A stretch of 64,000 nt of DNA from an uncultured Pelagibacteraceae bacterium (GCA_902580945.1 CACHML010000002.1:62001-126000); one strand, 5' to 3'; positions 8,100 to 20,130 are shown, counted from the first letter of the stretch. The notes: generated by a model not told the origin, from the letters alone. Program-made: numbers and translations.

Positions 8100-10756
8100 T
8101 TTTTTTTTATTTGAGCTTGAGCTGCTGCCAATCTTGCGACTGGAACTCTATAAGGAGAACAAGAAACATAATCTAATCCAGTTTTTGCACAAAATTCTAT
8201 GCTTTTAGGATCTCCACCATGCTCACCACAAATTCCGAGTTTAATTTTTTTGTTTTGTTTTCTGCCTTTATCAGTTGCAATTTTTATTAAATCACCAACT
8301 CCATCATCAATTGATATGAAAGGATCAATATCAAAAATTTTGTTTTCAATATAATCATTTAAAAATTTACCACTATCATCTCTGCTAATTCCAAATGTAG
8401 TTTGAGTTAAATCATTAGTACCAAAACTAAAAAATTCAGCATGTTTAGCAATTTCTTTTGCCTTTATTGCTGCTCTTGGTAATTCAATCATTGTTCCAAC
8501 TAAAAAATCAATTTTTATTCTATTTTCGTCTTGAACTTTTTTGGCGACTCTGATGACTAATTCTTTCATGATTTTTATTTCTGCTTCTGTTGAAACTAAA
8601 GGAATCATAATTTCTGGCATAGTTGATTGTATTCTTTGTTTTTTACATTCTATTAAAGCCTCAAAAATTGCTCTACACTGCATTTCATAAATCTCTGGAA
8701 ATGAAATTGCTAATCTACAACCTCTGTGACCCAACATTGGGTTTTGTTCGTGGAGTTCGGAAATTCTAATTTCAAGTTCTTTAACTGGAATATTTAGTGA
8801 AACTGCGACATCATTAATTTCGTTATTGCTTTTTGGCAAAAATTCATGAAGTGGTGGGTCAAGTAACCTTACTGTTACTGGTAAACCTCTCATTATTTTA
8901 AATATTTCAATAAAATCTTTTTTTTGATGCGGCAATAGCTTTTTGAGTGCATTAGATCGATCTTCAATTGTTCTTGATAATATCATTTCTCTTACTGATA
9001 AAATTCTTTCTTCGTCGAAAAACATATGTTCAGTTCTACACAAACCAATACCTTCTGCACCAAATTCTCTAGCAGTTTTACTATCTAATGGAGTCTCGGA
9101 ATTAGTTCTAATTTTTAATTTTCTAAAATCATCAGACCAACCCATTATTTTTGAGAAATCACCTGATATTTCTGGTTTAACTGTTTTTACCTCTCCAATA
9201 ATTATTCTGCCTGTAGAACCATCAATTGTAATTAGTTCTCCCTCTTTAATTACTTTATTTTTTGTTTTGAATAATTTGTTTTCGTAATCAATTTCTATCT
9301 CACTAGATCCAGAAACACATGGTCGTCCCATTCCTCTAGCAACTACTGCAGCATGACTTGTCATACCTCCTCTTGATGTCAGTATTCCTTTTGCTGCATG
9401 CATACCATGTATATCTTCTGGTGAAGTTTCTACACGAACTAATATTGTACTTTGCATCATACTATTTAGTCTTTCAGCCTCCTCAGACGTGAAAACAACT
9501 TTTCCGCTTGCAGCACCAGGTGACGCAGGTAAGCCTAACCCAATTACTTCTAAGTTTGCTTTCTCATCTAAAGTTGGATGAAGCAAAGTGTCTAAAGAAC
9601 TTGGTTCTATTCGTAATAATGCATCTTTTTTGGTAATCAACTTTTCTTTAACCATATCTACAGCTATTTTAACAGCAGACTTAGCTGTTCGTTTTCCTGA
9701 GCGTGTTTGGAGCATCCAAAGTTTTTTATTTTCAACAGTAAACTCCACATCCTGCATATCTTTGTAATGTTTTTCTAACTTATTTAAAATATTTTTAAGT
9801 TGCCTGTATGTCTCTGGCATTGCCTCTTCCATTGACTTAAGAGTTTCTTTTGACTCAACTCTGGCTTTTTTTGTAATATGTTGTGGTGTTCTGGTTCCAG
9901 CAACTACATCCTCTCCTTGTGCATTAATTAAATATTCTCCATAAATATTTTTTGATCCATCTGATGGGTTTCTTGTAAATACTACACCAGTTGCACAATT
10001 ATTTCCCATATTTCCAAAAACCATTGATTGTACATTAACTGCTGTACCCCAATGAGATGGTATTTGATTTAATTTTCTATAGACTTTTGCTCTGTTACTT
10101 TCCCAAGATAAAAAAACAGCACTTATAGCTCCCACAAGTTGCTCTTTGACATTTTGAGGAAAATTTTTTTTTGTTTTTTCTTTTACAGTGTTTTTAAAAT
10201 CTTTTATTAAAGCTTCTAAGTCATACTCATCTAATTCTGTGTCTAGTAATACTCCTTTTGTTAACTTGTAGCTCTCGATTATATCCTCAAAGTGATAAGC
10301 CTCGATACCCAACACAACATTGGAATACATTTGAATAAAACGCCTATAACTATCATTTGCAAACCTTAAATTTGAAGTTTTTTTTGCAAGTGCTGTTACC
10401 GTATTATCATTTAGACCTAGATTTAAAATTGTATCCATCATACCAGGCATAGAAACCCTAGCCCCAGATCTTACAGAAACTAGGAGAGGATTTTTAATAT
10501 CTCCAAATTTTTTTCCTGAATCTTTTTCAATAAATTTTAGTTCTTTATTTATTTCATTAAGTATTTTTTTATTTAATTTTTTTTTATTCTTGTAAAACAA
10601 ATTACATACTTCAGTAGATATTGTAAAACCAGGGGGTACAGGTAGCCCCATTCTTCCCATTTCAGAAAGATTTGCACCTTTGCCACCAAGAATATTTTTT
10701 GGTATTTTAATTTTTTTTATTTCATTTGATTTAAAATTAAATATTATTTTTTTCAT
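8096..10756 (-). CDS. ppdK: Pyruvate, phosphate dikinase
   Basis: Interconverts pyruvate, ATP and phosphate with phosphoenolpyruvate, AMP and PPi. At 886 residues it is full length. The N-terminal nucleotide-binding domain contains LGGKGANLSEM and SVRSGARVSMPGMMDT. The central phosphohistidine domain has GGMTSHAAVVARGMGRPCV, and the C-terminal PEP-binding domain ends with GICGEHGGDP and SCSPYRVPVARLAAAQ. It lies 1 bp downstream of glyS in a run glyQ-glyS-ppdK. With the tkt-gap-pgk-fba cluster at 41-46 kb it would serve gluconeogenic or reversible lower glycolysis. Whether a pyruvate kinase also exists cannot be seen here. No regulator of the DUF299 type is adjacent. Confidence 0.97.
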   Translation of the reverse strand: MKKIIFNFKSNEIKKIKIPKNILGGKGANLSEMGRMGLPVPPGFTISTEVCNLFYKNKKKLNKKILNEINKELKFIEKDSGKKFGDIKNPLLVSVRSGARVSMPGMMDTILNLGLNDNTVTALAKKTSNLRFANDSYRRFIQMYSNVVLGIEAYHFEDIIESYKLTKGVLLDTELDEYDLEALIKDFKNTVKEKTKKNFPQNVKEQLVGAISAVFLSWESNRAKVYRKLNQIPSHWGTAVNVQSMVFGNMGNNCATGVVFTRNPSDGSKNIYGEYLINAQGEDVVAGTRTPQHITKKARVESKETLKSMEEAMPETYRQLKNILNKLEKHYKDMQDVEFTVENKKLWMLQTRSGKRTAKSAVKIAVDMVKEKLITKKDALLRIEPSSLDTLLHPTLDEKANLEVIGLGLPASPGAASGKVVFTSEEAERLNSMMQSTILVRVETSPEDIHGMHAAKGILTSRGGMTSHAAVVARGMGRPCVSGSSEIEIDYENKLFKTKNKVIKEGELITIDGSTGRIIIGEVKTVKPEISGDFSKIMGWSDDFRKLKIRTNSETPLDSKTAREFGAEGIGLCRTEHMFFDEERILSVREMILSRTIEDRSNALKKLLPHQKKDFIEIFKIMRGLPVTVRLLDPPLHEFLPKSNNEINDVAVSLNIPVKELEIRISELHEQNPMLGHRGCRLAISFPEIYEMQCRAIFEALIECKKQRIQSTMPEIMIPLVSTEAEIKIMKELVIRVAKKVQDENRIKIDFLVGTMIELPRAAIKAKEIAKHAEFFSFGTNDLTQTTFGISRDDSGKFLNDYIENKIFDIDPFISIDDGVGDLIKIATDKGRKQNKKIKLGICGEHGGDPKSIEFCAKTGLDYVSCSPYRVPVARLAAAQAQIKKN

Positions 10757-10757
10757 A

Positions 10758-12824
10758 CTAGGCTTCTATTTTTGAAAAATTAAAATAGTTATCAAAAGTT
10801 TTGCACAACATATTTAATAATTCTAATCTATTTTTTTTAATTATTATATCTTCATCGTTAACAATAACATTATCGAAAAAATCGTTTAGCTCGTTCTTAA
10901 CGCTTGATAAAATTTTTAGACTTTCCTCATAATTTTCATCTTTACCAATACTCAAAAAATATTTTCTTATATCATTTATTTTTTTATATAATTTTTTCTC
11001 ATAATCATTTTTAAATAAGCCTGGATCTGCAAAACCAAGAGTTTCAATAGATATTTTTTCTTCAGTATTTAATATATTTGAAGATCTTTTGTATACTGCA
11101 ATAGTTTCAAAACCGATTTCTTTTTTAATATTTTTATTTAAACATAAAGATTTTTTGTAAGCCTTTAATAAATCATCCAATCCAAGCAAAAATGTTGAGC
11201 TTTCAATTATATCTTGTCTTATTTTTTTTTCTTTTAAATAATTTTTTAATCTCTCAATTATGAAATCGCTTAATTCGTTTTGTATCTTTTTGGTGTCAAA
11301 ATCATAGCCCTGATCTCTATACGCTGAACAAGTGTAAACAATTAAATCTTTTAATTTGATTTTTGTTTCATTTTCAACAATTAATCTGACAAGACTTATA
11401 GCCATTCTTCTTATGGCATATGGGTCTTTTGAACTAGTAGGTTTCAGATTTATTCCAAAAAAGCCTACTAATGAATCTAGTTTATCGCTTAAAGATAAAG
11501 CAACACTGTACATTTTTTTTGGTAGTTTGCTTTCCATGCCGTTAGGCAAATATTGTTCAGATATAGCAAGACAAACTTCTTTATCAAACCCTTGAAACTT
11601 TGCAAAGTGACCCCCAACAATACCTTGGAGTTCTGGAAATTCTCCAACAAGATCGGACATTAAATCAACTTTACAAATTGATGAGGCTATTTCAATTTTA
11701 TCTTTACTAATTAAAAAATCATCAGAAATTAATGATGATAACTTTCTCATTCGTTGAATTTTATCAAAGTAGGATCCTAAACCTTTAAAATAATTTATAT
11801 TTTTCAATTTATCTACTTGTTTGACTAAATTTTGAGTTTTATTTTTTTCCCAAAAAAACTCAGCATCGCTTAATCTTGCCTCAATCACTCTCTCATTTCC
11901 TAATTTAACAAACCCTTTGGTGTCTTTTATATCTGAAACTACAAAAAAATTATTTGTAAGATTATTTTTTTTATCAAAAGTTGGTAAATATTTTTGATGA
12001 CTCTGCATAGTAGTAATCAATATTTCACTAGGTACATTCAAAAATTTTTTGTCAAAATCACAAATAATTACTGATGGTTTTTCAACTATATTTACTATTT
12101 CATCTATAAGCCTTTCATTCTGTTCGATTTTTAAATTTTTTTTATTAATTATTTCATTAATCTTATTCTGTATTATCTTTTTTCTTAAATCTTGATCAAT
12201 TAAAATACCTTTTTGTTTAAAAAATTTTATATACGAATTAAAGTCGTTAAAAATTTTTAAACCTTCTTCTAGTGATTTATCTGTAAAAGTTTTGTTAGAA
12301 CTATTTATGTGGTTAAAAACAAAATTAAGAGGTTTTTTATTAAATATTGCTAAAATAGATTTGAGAGGTCTTCCCCAGTAAAGATCATAATTTGCCCATT
12401 TCATAGATTTATTCCAAGTTATCTTTGTTAAAATTTCACTTAAATTTTTTTCTAATAAATCTGAAACTTTTATTTTTCTAGACTCTTTTTTAAAAAAGTA
12501 GAATTCACCTTTCTCAGTAGTTTTTTTAAAAATTTTTTCTAATGTTGTATTGTTTGATCTAATAAATCCCTTTAAAGCTTTTTCGGGAGCATTAACATTT
12601 GGCCCTCTTATTTCCTCTGGGTTGAGCTTAATTTCATTAGGGATTTTATCAATATAAAGAACTAGTCTATTTGGTGTTGAATAAACATTGAAATTTTCAT
12701 TAAATTTAATTTGGTTATCGATAAAAAAATTTTTAATATTTTTTTTTAATTCATTCCTTGCATTTATCTGAAGCTTTGCAGGAATTTCCTCACTAAATAG
12801 CTCTACAAATAATTCTGACATCAA
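10758..12824 (-). CDS. glyS: Glycyl-tRNA synthetase beta subunit
   Basis: Beta chain of the bacterial alpha2-beta2 glycyl-tRNA synthetase, which binds tRNA-Gly. The N-terminus [17 protein letters not shown] is the classic GlyS beginning. Internal blocks include [38 protein letters not shown] and [13 protein letters not shown], all recognisable from the family; the C-terminal part should be the anticodon-binding region. The 688-residue length is normal. The ATG at 12824 (with an alternative one codon later) overlaps the glyQ stop by 4 bp, so the subunits are translationally coupled. Confidence 0.97.
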   Translation of the reverse strand: MMSELFVELFSEEIPAKLQINARNELKKNIKNFFIDNQIKFNENFNVYSTPNRLVLYIDKIPNEIKLNPEEIRGPNVNAPEKALKGFIRSNNTTLEKIFKKTTEKGEFYFFKKESRKIKVSDLLEKNLSEILTKITWNKSMKWANYDLYWGRPLKSILAIFNKKPLNFVFNHINSSNKTFTDKSLEEGLKIFNDFNSYIKFFKQKGILIDQDLRKKIIQNKINEIINKKNLKIEQNERLIDEIVNIVEKPSVIICDFDKKFLNVPSEILITTMQSHQKYLPTFDKKNNLTNNFFVVSDIKDTKGFVKLGNERVIEARLSDAEFFWEKNKTQNLVKQVDKLKNINYFKGLGSYFDKIQRMRKLSSLISDDFLISKDKIEIASSICKVDLMSDLVGEFPELQGIVGGHFAKFQGFDKEVCLAISEQYLPNGMESKLPKKMYSVALSLSDKLDSLVGFFGINLKPTSSKDPYAIRRMAISLVRLIVENETKIKLKDLIVYTCSAYRDQGYDFDTKKIQNELSDFIIERLKNYLKEKKIRQDIIESSTFLLGLDDLLKAYKKSLCLNKNIKKEIGFETIAVYKRSSNILNTEEKISIETLGFADPGLFKNDYEKKLYKKINDIRKYFLSIGKDENYEESLKILSSVKNELNDFFDNVIVNDEDIIIKKNRLELLNMLCKTFDNYFNFSKIEA

Positions 12825-13693
12825 CTTTGGCTTTCAATCCAAACTTTCCCAATTGATTTAGTTAGTTCCCTTATTCTTGCAATATATTCAGCCCTTTGTG
12901 CAACACTAATCACCCCTCTAGCATCTAGAATATTAAACACATGGCTACATTTTAAACATTGATCGTATGCTGGAAGTGAAATTTTCTTTTCAACTAATAA
13001 TTTTGTCTCCTCTTCAAGCATATCAAATATTTTAAATAAGTTATCAGTGTTGGCATATTCAAAATTATAAGCTGAAAATTCTTTTTCTGACTTATGAAAA
13101 ACATCTTTGTAAGTTATTCCTTCATCATTCCAAATTAAGTCAAAAACACTTTTTTTGTTTTGAATAAACATACACAATCTCTCTAATCCGTATGTAATTT
13201 CGACAGATACAGGTTTACATTCAACTCCAGCCATTTGTTGGAAGTAGGTAAATTGCGTTACTTCCATACCATCACACCAAACTTCCCATCCAAGGCCAGC
13301 TGCTCCAAGAGTAGGGCTTTCCCAGTCATCTTCAACAAATCTTATATCGTGTTCCTCATAATTAATACCTATTGATGACAGGCTATTTAAATACATTTTT
13401 TTTATTTCTTTTGGTGAGGGTTTAATTAATACTTGGAACTGATAGTAATGTTGTAATCTGTTGGGATTGTCACCATATCTTCCGTCAGTCGGCCTACGTG
13501 ATGGTTGAACATATGCAGTTTTCCATGGTTTTGGACCAAGCGATCTTAGAGTGGTTGCTGGATGAAATGTTCCAGCTCCTACCTCTAGATCATATGGTTG
13601 TAATATTACACAACCTTTTTTTGACCAGTACTTTTGTAAATTAAAGATTGTGTCTTGAAAAGATAAAGTTTTTTTTTTTATTTTATAGACCAT
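12821..13693 (-). CDS. glyQ: Glycyl-tRNA synthetase alpha subunit
   Basis: Catalytic alpha chain of the tetrameric glycyl-tRNA synthetase. [17 protein letters not shown] and [17 protein letters not shown] at the N-terminus, and [18 protein letters not shown] after them, are near-invariant GlyQ blocks; [10 protein letters not shown] and [10 protein letters not shown] follow. The 290-residue length fits the family. The gene overlaps the upstream S49 peptidase by 11 bp and the downstream glyS by 4 bp, so the four genes from the peptidase to ppdK probably form one transcription unit on the minus strand. Confidence 0.97.
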   Translation of the reverse strand: MVYKIKKKTLSFQDTIFNLQKYWSKKGCVILQPYDLEVGAGTFHPATTLRSLGPKPWKTAYVQPSRRPTDGRYGDNPNRLQHYYQFQVLIKPSPKEIKKMYLNSLSSIGINYEEHDIRFVEDDWESPTLGAAGLGWEVWCDGMEVTQFTYFQQMAGVECKPVSVEITYGLERLCMFIQNKKSVFDLIWNDEGITYKDVFHKSEKEFSAYNFEYANTDNLFKIFDMLEEETKLLVEKKISLPAYDQCLKCSHVFNILDARGVISVAQRAEYIARIRELTKSIGKVWIESQS

Positions 13694-14492
13694 ACCTTTG
13701 CCAGATTGATCTTTCTTCTAATAAACTGATTACTTTATCAGTATAATTTTCTGAGGATGATAATTTTTTTGACAACCACCCTTTACTTTTTTCAAATTTC
13801 TTAATCTCAATTTGATCTCCATATTTTTCTCTTAATATTTGTTCTGCATTACCCAAACCATCTATTAAACCTAATTCTTTTGCTTTTTTTCCAGCCCAAA
13901 ACTCACCTGAAAAAAGTTCGATACCAGAGTTTTTGTTTAGTTTTTCTTTTCTACTCTCCTCAACGACATCAATAAAGTCCTGATGAATTTCTAATTGAAT
14001 ATTTTTTAACCGATTTATATCCTCTTCTTTTTCATCAAGAAAAGGGTCTAAAGTACTTTTATTCTTTCCTGCTGTATATACTCTTCTTTGAACTCCAATT
14101 TTTTCTATTAAGTTTTTAAATCCAAATGATGCAGAAATAACCCCAATTGATCCTATTATCGAACTTGAGTTTGCATATATCTCATCACCAGCACAAGCGA
14201 TCAGGTATCCACCGGATGCAGCCACATCTTCAGCAAAGACAATCACTTTTTTTTTTGTTTTTTTTGATTGTTCCTTAATAAGTTTATATATTAGATGTGA
14301 TTGAACTGGAGATCCTCCTGGTGAGTTTATTGTAATTGCTACTACTAATGCTTTTTTTAGTGAGAAAGCTTTTTTAATTATTTCTTCCTGGCTTGAATAA
14401 TCTATTCCTTGTCTAAATTTTCCAACATTTCCTATAACACCAGATAGTTTAAGATGGCTAATAACTTTTTTTTTTTTAAAAAATGAAAACAT
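13683..14492 (-). CDS. S49-family serine peptidase (SppA/SohB-like)
   Basis: A signal-peptide-peptidase-like serine protease using a Ser-Lys dyad. The probable nucleophile is Ser93 (AASGGY) and the general base Lys145 ([10 protein letters not shown]). [12 protein letters not shown] near residue 55 and SIIGSIGVI near residue 111 are further S49 blocks. The protein has 269 residues, the single-domain form. Unlike E. coli SppA and SohB it has no clear N-terminal membrane helix, only a short MFSFFKKKK start, so it may be cytoplasmic or peripheral. It is the first gene of the run leading into glyQ, overlapping it by 11 bp. The substrate is unknown. Confidence 0.88.
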   Translation of the reverse strand: MFSFFKKKKVISHLKLSGVIGNVGKFRQGIDYSSQEEIIKKAFSLKKALVVAITINSPGGSPVQSHLIYKLIKEQSKKTKKKVIVFAEDVAASGGYLIACAGDEIYANSSSIIGSIGVISASFGFKNLIEKIGVQRRVYTAGKNKSTLDPFLDEKEEDINRLKNIQLEIHQDFIDVVEESRKEKLNKNSGIELFSGEFWAGKKAKELGLIDGLGNAEQILREKYGDQIEIKKFEKSKGWLSKKLSSSENYTDKVISLLEERSIWQRYGL

Positions 14493-14560
14493 TAAAATTT
14501 TTATAAGTTTTTTAAATATATTATAAACCCTAGTTATAATTAAAGAATAAGGTGCGTCAA

Positions 14561-14589
14561 TTGATAAGTATATTAATAATTTGTATATA
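14561..14589 (+). promoter_or_regulatory. Candidate promoter of the polyprenyl synthase gene
   Basis: TTGATA (14561-14566), a 17-bp spacer and TATATA (14584-14589, overlapping a TATAAT at 14586-14591) lie 13 bp upstream of the ATG at 14603. It is assigned by eye in an AT-rich divergent gap, so a chance match is possible. Confidence 0.4.
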
Positions 14590-14602
14590 ATAGTTTTAAA
14601 AC

Positions 14603-15616
14603 ATGGGAACTGTAATACAGCTTAAAAAACAAATTAATAATTCTTATACTGACTTAAAAAACTCAGTTGAAGATAAGTTGATTCTAGTTGAAGAAAAAAT
14701 TAATTCCAGATTAGCAAGTAAAGTTGAGTTAGTTCAAAAGATGACAAAATATCATTTAAGCACTGGAGGTAAAAGACTTAGAGCTCTATTAACATTGCAA
14801 TGCTCAAAAATTTGTGGATACGAGAAGGGATTAAGAGATGTTAATCTGGCTGCATGTGTTGAATTAATCCATGCAGCAACTTTAATGCACGATGATGTAA
14901 TTGATAACTCTAAAATTAGAAGAGGAAAAAAGACCTTAAATAAGATCTGGGGAAATCACTCATCAATTTTAGTAGGCGATTATCTCTTAAGCAAATGTTT
15001 TGAAATGATGGTTGAAGATGGAAATTTAGAATTACTTAAACTTTTAGCCAACACATCATCAGAAATTGCTCAAGGTGAAGTTCTGCAATTACAACACAAT
15101 AAAGAAATAGACATGTTAGAGGAGACATATCTAAATATTATTTCCTCAAAGACTGCATCATTATTTGCAGCAGCTACAAAAGTTGGCGCAATTATTTCAG
15201 AAAAAGATTTAAAATTTAAAAATGCTTTAGAATTTTATGGAAAAAACCTAGGTCTCACATTTCAAATTGCAGATGACACATTAGATTATAATTCCGAATT
15301 AAAATTATTTGGAAAAAACATTGGTAATGATTTTTATGAGGGAAAAGTAACTTTACCTATAATTCTACTTTATCAAAAATTAGATGATGTTGAAAAAGAA
15401 AAATTAAAATCTTTATTTGAAAAACAAATTCGTGAAAAGAAAGATTTAGAATATGTTCTAAATCTCATAAAAAAAAATAAAATAATTAAAGAGTGTTATA
15501 AAAAGGCAGAGCATTATATAAATTTAGCTTCTAATTCTTTAAGTGTATTTGAGGACTCAGATGAAAAAAATGTGCTTAAAAATTTAACATCTTTTAGTAT
15601 AGAGAGAAATTTCTAA
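14603..15616 (+). CDS. ispB: Long-chain polyprenyl diphosphate synthase (ubiquinone side chain)
   Basis: Extends farnesyl diphosphate to the C40-C50 prenyl chain of ubiquinone. The two aspartate-rich motifs of trans-prenyltransferases are visible: DDVID in LMHDDVIDNS (about residues 96-100) and DDTLD in IADDTLDYN (about 225-229), with GGKRLRALL upstream. The residues before the first motif are small (AAT-LMH), consistent with a long product. The 337-residue length is typical of octaprenyl/decaprenyl synthases. The product length cannot be fixed by eye. The gene converges on pdxH, overlapping it by 4 bp. A second, short-chain prenyl synthase (ispA) lies at 19.3-20.1 kb. Confidence 0.92.
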   Translation: MGTVIQLKKQINNSYTDLKNSVEDKLILVEEKINSRLASKVELVQKMTKYHLSTGGKRLRALLTLQCSKICGYEKGLRDVNLAACVELIHAATLMHDDVIDNSKIRRGKKTLNKIWGNHSSILVGDYLLSKCFEMMVEDGNLELLKLLANTSSEIAQGEVLQLQHNKEIDMLEETYLNIISSKTASLFAAATKVGAIISEKDLKFKNALEFYGKNLGLTFQIADDTLDYNSELKLFGKNIGNDFYEGKVTLPIILLYQKLDDVEKEKLKSLFEKQIREKKDLEYVLNLIKKNKIIKECYKKAEHYINLASNSLSVFEDSDEKNVLKNLTSFSIERNF

Positions 15617-16236
15617 GGGCTTAACAATACTTTTTTCCAACTTTTATTTTTTTTAATGTATTTCAATCTTTCATGAATTCGATTTTGACCATCAAGCCAG
15701 AATTCTATTTCTTTAGGTTTTATTCTCCAGCCTGACCAGTATTCTGGTCGTGGTACTTTTTCTTTATTTGGGAATTTTTTTTTAAACTCTTTTATAGATT
15801 TATATAAATCGTCTCTTTTTTTTAAAATGCTGCTCTGCTGTGAAGCCCAAGCACCAATTCTACTTCCATATGCTCTTGATTTGTAATAATCATCAGCTTC
15901 TTTTTTTGAAACTTTAGATGCAATACCAATTACCCTAATTTGTCTTTGTAGGCTTTTCCAATGAAAACACATGGAAATTTTTGAAGAATTTTTAATGGCT
16001 TTACTTTTATCACTTTTTAAATTTGTGTAAAAAATGAAACCATTTTTATCAAAATCTTTAAGAAGAACCATTCTGACTGTTGGAAATCCTTTTTTATTAA
16101 CAGTGCCTACAGCAAACGCATTTGGGTCATTAATTTCAGTTTTTTTTGCTTTATTGAACCATTCTTCAAAAAGTTTTATTGGGTTATTATGATCTTTAAA
16201 GCAAAGATTTAATCCAAGTGAGTTTTTTTCGTTCAT
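15613..16236 (-). CDS. pdxH: Pyridoxamine/pyridoxine 5'-phosphate oxidase
   Basis: An FMN enzyme that oxidises pyridoxine or pyridoxamine phosphate to pyridoxal phosphate. Family blocks are VGTVNKKGFPTVRMVLLKDF, FYTNLKSDKSKAI, FHWKSLQRQIRV, SRIGAWASQQSS and the C-terminal RPEYWSGWRI with FWLDGQNRIHER. I take the ATG at 16236, giving 207 residues that begin just before the conserved region. An ATG 13 codons upstream (16275) would overlap the divergent aroC start and add a stretch without family similarity. It is divergent from aroC with about 32 bp between starts. Confidence 0.93.
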   Translation of the reverse strand: MNEKNSLGLNLCFKDHNNPIKLFEEWFNKAKKTEINDPNAFAVGTVNKKGFPTVRMVLLKDFDKNGFIFYTNLKSDKSKAIKNSSKISMCFHWKSLQRQIRVIGIASKVSKKEADDYYKSRAYGSRIGAWASQQSSILKKRDDLYKSIKEFKKKFPNKEKVPRPEYWSGWRIKPKEIEFWLDGQNRIHERLKYIKKNKSWKKVLLSP

Positions 16237-16268
16237 AATTTTAAAAAAATAATTTATACAGTAAGATA

Positions 16269-17354
16269 ATGTCATTTAATACTTTTGGAAAGTTATTTAG
16301 ATTTACCACTTGGGGAGAATCTCATGGTGTTGCAATTGGGTGTGTTGTGGACGGATGCCCACCAAATGTTCCAATAAAGGAAAGTGATATTCAAAAAGAA
16401 CTTAATAAACGAAAACCAGGTCAATCTAAATTCACAACACAAAGAAAAGAGGATGACAAAATTAATATTTTATCTGGTGTTTTTGAGGGAAAAACTACTG
16501 GAACTCCAATATCTTTAATAATTTATAACAAAGACATGAGATCTAGAGATTATGAGACAATAAAGAACAAATTTCGACCAGGACATGCAGATTACACTTA
16601 TTTTAAAAAGTATGGAATTCGGGATTATAGAGGAGGTGGAAGACAATCAGCCCGTGAGACTGCAGCAAGAGTTGCAGCAGGGGCAATTGCAAAAGTAGTT
16701 TTGAAAAATAAGATTGGTGCTAAATATCAAGCAGTCGGTGCGGTTATACAATTAGGAATTTTAGGGTGCGATATAAACAAATGGAAAGACAAAACTATAT
16801 CCACAAATCCATTTTTTTGTCCTGACAAATCTGTAATTAAGCTCTGGGAAAAATATTTACTCGGCATAAGAAAAGCTGGTTCATCTTGTGGAGCAATAAT
16901 TGAGATTAGAGCAAGAGGAGTACCTTTAGGACTTGGAGCGCCAATATATTCCAAATTAGATATGGATTTAGCAGCTGCGATGATGAGCATTAATGCTGTA
17001 AAGGGGGTAAATATTGGATCAGGAATGGGTTCAGCTATGCTAACTGGGGAAGAAAACTCTGACGAGATTTTACAAAGAAAAGGTAAAACTAGTTTTAAGT
17101 CAAACAATGCTGGTGGAATTTTGGGTGGAATTTCGACAGGTCAAGAAATAAAGATTTCATTTGCTGTTAAACCAACTTCATCGATTTTATCATCTAGAAA
17201 AACGATTGATAAGTTCGGCAAAAATACAACAATATCAGTTAAAGGAAGACATGACCCGTGTGTGGGAATTAGAGCAGTCCCAATAGGAGAAGCTATGATG
17301 CATTGTGTAATTCTTGACCACTATTTAATGAACACTGCTCAAAATAAAATTTAA
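16269..17354 (+). CDS. aroC: Chorismate synthase
   Basis: Last step of the shikimate pathway: EPSP to chorismate with reduced FMN. The N-terminus [17 protein letters not shown] and the blocks [38 protein letters not shown] and [19 protein letters not shown] are diagnostic. At 361 residues it is full length. It sits alone between pdxH (divergent) and dxs (convergent, 4-bp overlap), so it is probably transcribed by itself from the short gap shared with pdxH. Confidence 0.97.
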   Translation: MSFNTFGKLFRFTTWGESHGVAIGCVVDGCPPNVPIKESDIQKELNKRKPGQSKFTTQRKEDDKINILSGVFEGKTTGTPISLIIYNKDMRSRDYETIKNKFRPGHADYTYFKKYGIRDYRGGGRQSARETAARVAAGAIAKVVLKNKIGAKYQAVGAVIQLGILGCDINKWKDKTISTNPFFCPDKSVIKLWEKYLLGIRKAGSSCGAIIEIRARGVPLGLGAPIYSKLDMDLAAAMMSINAVKGVNIGSGMGSAMLTGEENSDEILQRKGKTSFKSNNAGGILGGISTGQEIKISFAVKPTSSILSSRKTIDKFGKNTTISVKGRHDPCVGIRAVPIGEAMMHCVILDHYLMNTAQNKI

Positions 17355-19264
17355 TTAGATTTTTTTATTAAAACTTTTGAATTTAACGTATCTAAAATCT
17401 TATTTTCTATTCCAATTGAATCAAGATTTGCATATTTATACATTAACTCTGGTTTATCATGATCTATAAATCTATCAGGCAATATCATTGATCTAAATTT
17501 TAAATTGCTATCTAGAAGATTTTTTTCACTAAGAAATTGGCTAACATGAGATCCAAATCCACCAATAGATCCCTCCTCTATTGTGATTAAAACTTCATGC
17601 TCTGTTGCAATTTGCCAGATTAAATTTTCGTCTAAAGGTTTTGCAAATCTTGCATCAATTATAGAAATATTAATTCCTTTTTTAGATAAATTTTCAGATG
17701 CTAAAATACACTCATGAAGTCTTGCACCAAAATTTAAAATTACAACTTTTTTTCCAGTTTTAATAATTTTTGCTTTACCCAACTCAATTTTTTCATTTAT
17801 TTCTGGTAATTCAATCCCTAGACCATTTCCTCTTGGATATCTAAAAGCTGAAGGTCTATCATTAATATCTATTGAGGTATTGATCATTCTTACAAGTTCG
17901 GCTTCATCACTAGCTGCCATTACTACAAAATTTGGTAGTGTTGATAAGTATGTTATATCAAACGAGCCCGCATGTGTTGGTCCATCAGCGCCAACTAGTC
18001 CAGCTCTATCAATTGCAAATCTTACTGGCAGGGATTGAATTGCAACATCATGAACAACTTGATCATAAGCTCTTTGAAGAAAAGTTGAGTATATTGCTGC
18101 ATAAGGTTTAAATCCCTCTGTAGCCATTCCAGCGGCAAAAGTTACTGCGTGCTGTTCTGCTATTCCAACATCAAACATTCTGTTAGGAAATTTTTTTCCA
18201 AATAAATCCATACCTGTTCCTGATGGCATCGCTGCTGTTATACCAACAACTTTACTATCCTTTTCGGCATGCTTGATTAAGGTGTTAGCAAATACTTTTG
18301 TATACGATGGTGCATTAGATGAAGATTTTATCTGTTCTCCTGTTTTTACATTAAATTTTGAAACTCCATGGAATTTATCTTCTGATTTTTCTGCAAATTT
18401 ATAACCTTTTCCTTTTTCAGTTTTTACATGAACTAAAATTGGACCATCATAATTAATTTCTTTTGCATTTTTAAATACAGAAACCATTGTATCTATATCA
18501 TGTCCATCTATTGGCCCAATGTAATAAAATCCCATGGAATTAAATAAAGTACCACCAGTAACTGCAGACCTTAAAAAATCCTCTGCTTTTCCAGCTTTGT
18601 TTTTAAATCTTTTTGAGAAGGCAGATATGATTAATTTTAATGTCTCTCTAAAACTAAAATAAATCTTACCAGACAGAATTTTTGCAAGATACTTTCTCAT
18701 AGCTCCAACAGGTTTTGCAATTGACATGTCATTATCGTTTAAAACGACTATCATTTTTGTCTTGCTTTCTCCTGCATTGTTCATTGCCTCATATGCCATA
18801 CCAGCACTTATCGCTCCATCACCTATGACTGCAATTACATTATCAGATTTATTTGACAATTTATTAGCAACTGCCATTCCTAATGCCGAAGATATAGAAG
18901 TTGAACTATGAGCAGCGCCGAAAGGATCATACTCGCTTTCTGATCTTTTTGTAAAACCAGATAATCCCTTCCCTTTTCTAAGTGTTCTAATTTTATTTTT
19001 CCTACCAGTTAATATTTTATGAGGATAAGTTTGGTGCCCAACATCCCAAATTAATTTATCATGTGGAGTATTAAATATATAATGCAAAACCACAGTGAGC
19101 TCTACAACTCCAAGACCTGCTCCTAGGTGTCCACCAGTTTCTGATACAACGTCAATTAATTCTTGCCTGACTTCGTCAGCCAAAACTTTTATCTCAGATT
19201 GAGATAATTTTCTGATATCACTTGGAAAATTGACATTGTTTAAAAATTTGTAATTACTGCTCAT
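17351..19264 (-). CDS. dxs: 1-deoxy-D-xylulose-5-phosphate synthase
   Basis: Thiamine-diphosphate enzyme starting the MEP isoprenoid pathway from pyruvate and glyceraldehyde 3-phosphate; its product also feeds thiamine and pyridoxal synthesis. [31 protein letters not shown] and the [18 protein letters not shown] thiamine-binding block are in the N-terminal half; [12 protein letters not shown] and [18 protein letters not shown] are in the pyrimidine-binding domain. At 637 residues it is full length. It overlaps ispA by 4 bp, giving the operon xseB-ispA-dxs, an order widespread in proteobacteria. Confidence 0.97.
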   Translation of the reverse strand: MSSNYKFLNNVNFPSDIRKLSQSEIKVLADEVRQELIDVVSETGGHLGAGLGVVELTVVLHYIFNTPHDKLIWDVGHQTYPHKILTGRKNKIRTLRKGKGLSGFTKRSESEYDPFGAAHSSTSISSALGMAVANKLSNKSDNVIAVIGDGAISAGMAYEAMNNAGESKTKMIVVLNDNDMSIAKPVGAMRKYLAKILSGKIYFSFRETLKLIISAFSKRFKNKAGKAEDFLRSAVTGGTLFNSMGFYYIGPIDGHDIDTMVSVFKNAKEINYDGPILVHVKTEKGKGYKFAEKSEDKFHGVSKFNVKTGEQIKSSSNAPSYTKVFANTLIKHAEKDSKVVGITAAMPSGTGMDLFGKKFPNRMFDVGIAEQHAVTFAAGMATEGFKPYAAIYSTFLQRAYDQVVHDVAIQSLPVRFAIDRAGLVGADGPTHAGSFDITYLSTLPNFVVMAASDEAELVRMINTSIDINDRPSAFRYPRGNGLGIELPEINEKIELGKAKIIKTGKKVVILNFGARLHECILASENLSKKGINISIIDARFAKPLDENLIWQIATEHEVLITIEEGSIGGFGSHVSQFLSEKNLLDSNLKFRSMILPDRFIDHDKPELMYKYANLDSIGIENKILDTLNSKVLIKKSN

Positions 19265-20130
19265 TTTGTTCTACTTAAAATATAATTTATGGTTTCTTTT
19301 AGATCTCTACTTTTTTTTCCAAATTTATTTAAACTTTTGAATATATTTAATTTTAGGTTATTTGCATATTTAATAGTATTTTTATTACCTAGTAAACTTA
19401 TTAAAGTAGCTTTTCCCATTTTTAAATCTTTTCTAGTTTTTTTTCCAACGGTTGCTGTTTTTCCCTTTAAATCTATTAAATCATCAGCAATTTGGAACAA
19501 TAGGCCTATTTCATTACCAATTTTATTAAACATTCCTAAATATTTTATTTTACCTGACATAATAATTGGTGCCACACAACAAAAACTAAAAAGCTTACCA
19601 GTTTTCTTAATTTGCATATCAATAATTTGTCTTTTATTTTTTTTTATTTTTTCATAACTTAAATCTAGATATTGGCCTCCAGCTATACCAGAATGACCAG
19701 AACTCTCTGATAGTAAGTTTATTAATTTTATTTTCTTCTTTTCACTTAAATTTAATTTTTTCTGGCTCAAAATTTGGAAAGCTATTGTAAGTAAAGAATT
19801 GCCAGCAAGTATTGCTGTGGACTCACTAAATTTCTTATGAGTCGTCAACTTTCCTCTCCTTAAATTATCATTATCCATACAGGGTAAATCATCATGAATG
19901 AGTGAGTAAGCATGAATGCATTCTACTGCAGCAGCTACTTGCAAGATAGTTTTTTTATTAATTTTAAATATTGAACCAACATCAAATAATATTTTTGATC
20001 TTATTTTTTTCCCTCCAGGGAGAAGTCCATACAACATCGGTTTGATTAGATCTGTATTTTTTTCTTTAGAAAAATATCGATAAAGATAATCGTTAGTTTT
20101 TTTAACAATTCTATTTAGTTTTTTTTCCAT
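19261..20130 (-). CDS. ispA: Short-chain (farnesyl/geranyl) diphosphate synthase
   Basis: Makes farnesyl (or geranylgeranyl) diphosphate from IPP and DMAPP. The first aspartate-rich motif DDLPCMDND and the second DDLIDLKG are present, with [10 protein letters not shown] upstream and [18 protein letters not shown] after the first motif. The two-residue insertion in the first motif (DDxxxxD) is typical of bacterial IspA. At 289 residues it fits the family. It lies between xseB (20-bp overlap) and dxs (4-bp overlap) and probably supplies the substrate for the long-chain synthase at 14.6 kb and for undecaprenyl phosphate used in the polysaccharide island. Confidence 0.95.
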   Translation of the reverse strand: MEKKLNRIVKKTNDYLYRYFSKEKNTDLIKPMLYGLLPGGKKIRSKILFDVGSIFKINKKTILQVAAAVECIHAYSLIHDDLPCMDNDNLRRGKLTTHKKFSESTAILAGNSLLTIAFQILSQKKLNLSEKKKIKLINLLSESSGHSGIAGGQYLDLSYEKIKKNKRQIIDMQIKKTGKLFSFCCVAPIIMSGKIKYLGMFNKIGNEIGLLFQIADDLIDLKGKTATVGKKTRKDLKMGKATLISLLGNKNTIKYANNLKLNIFKSLNKFGKKSRDLKETINYILSRTK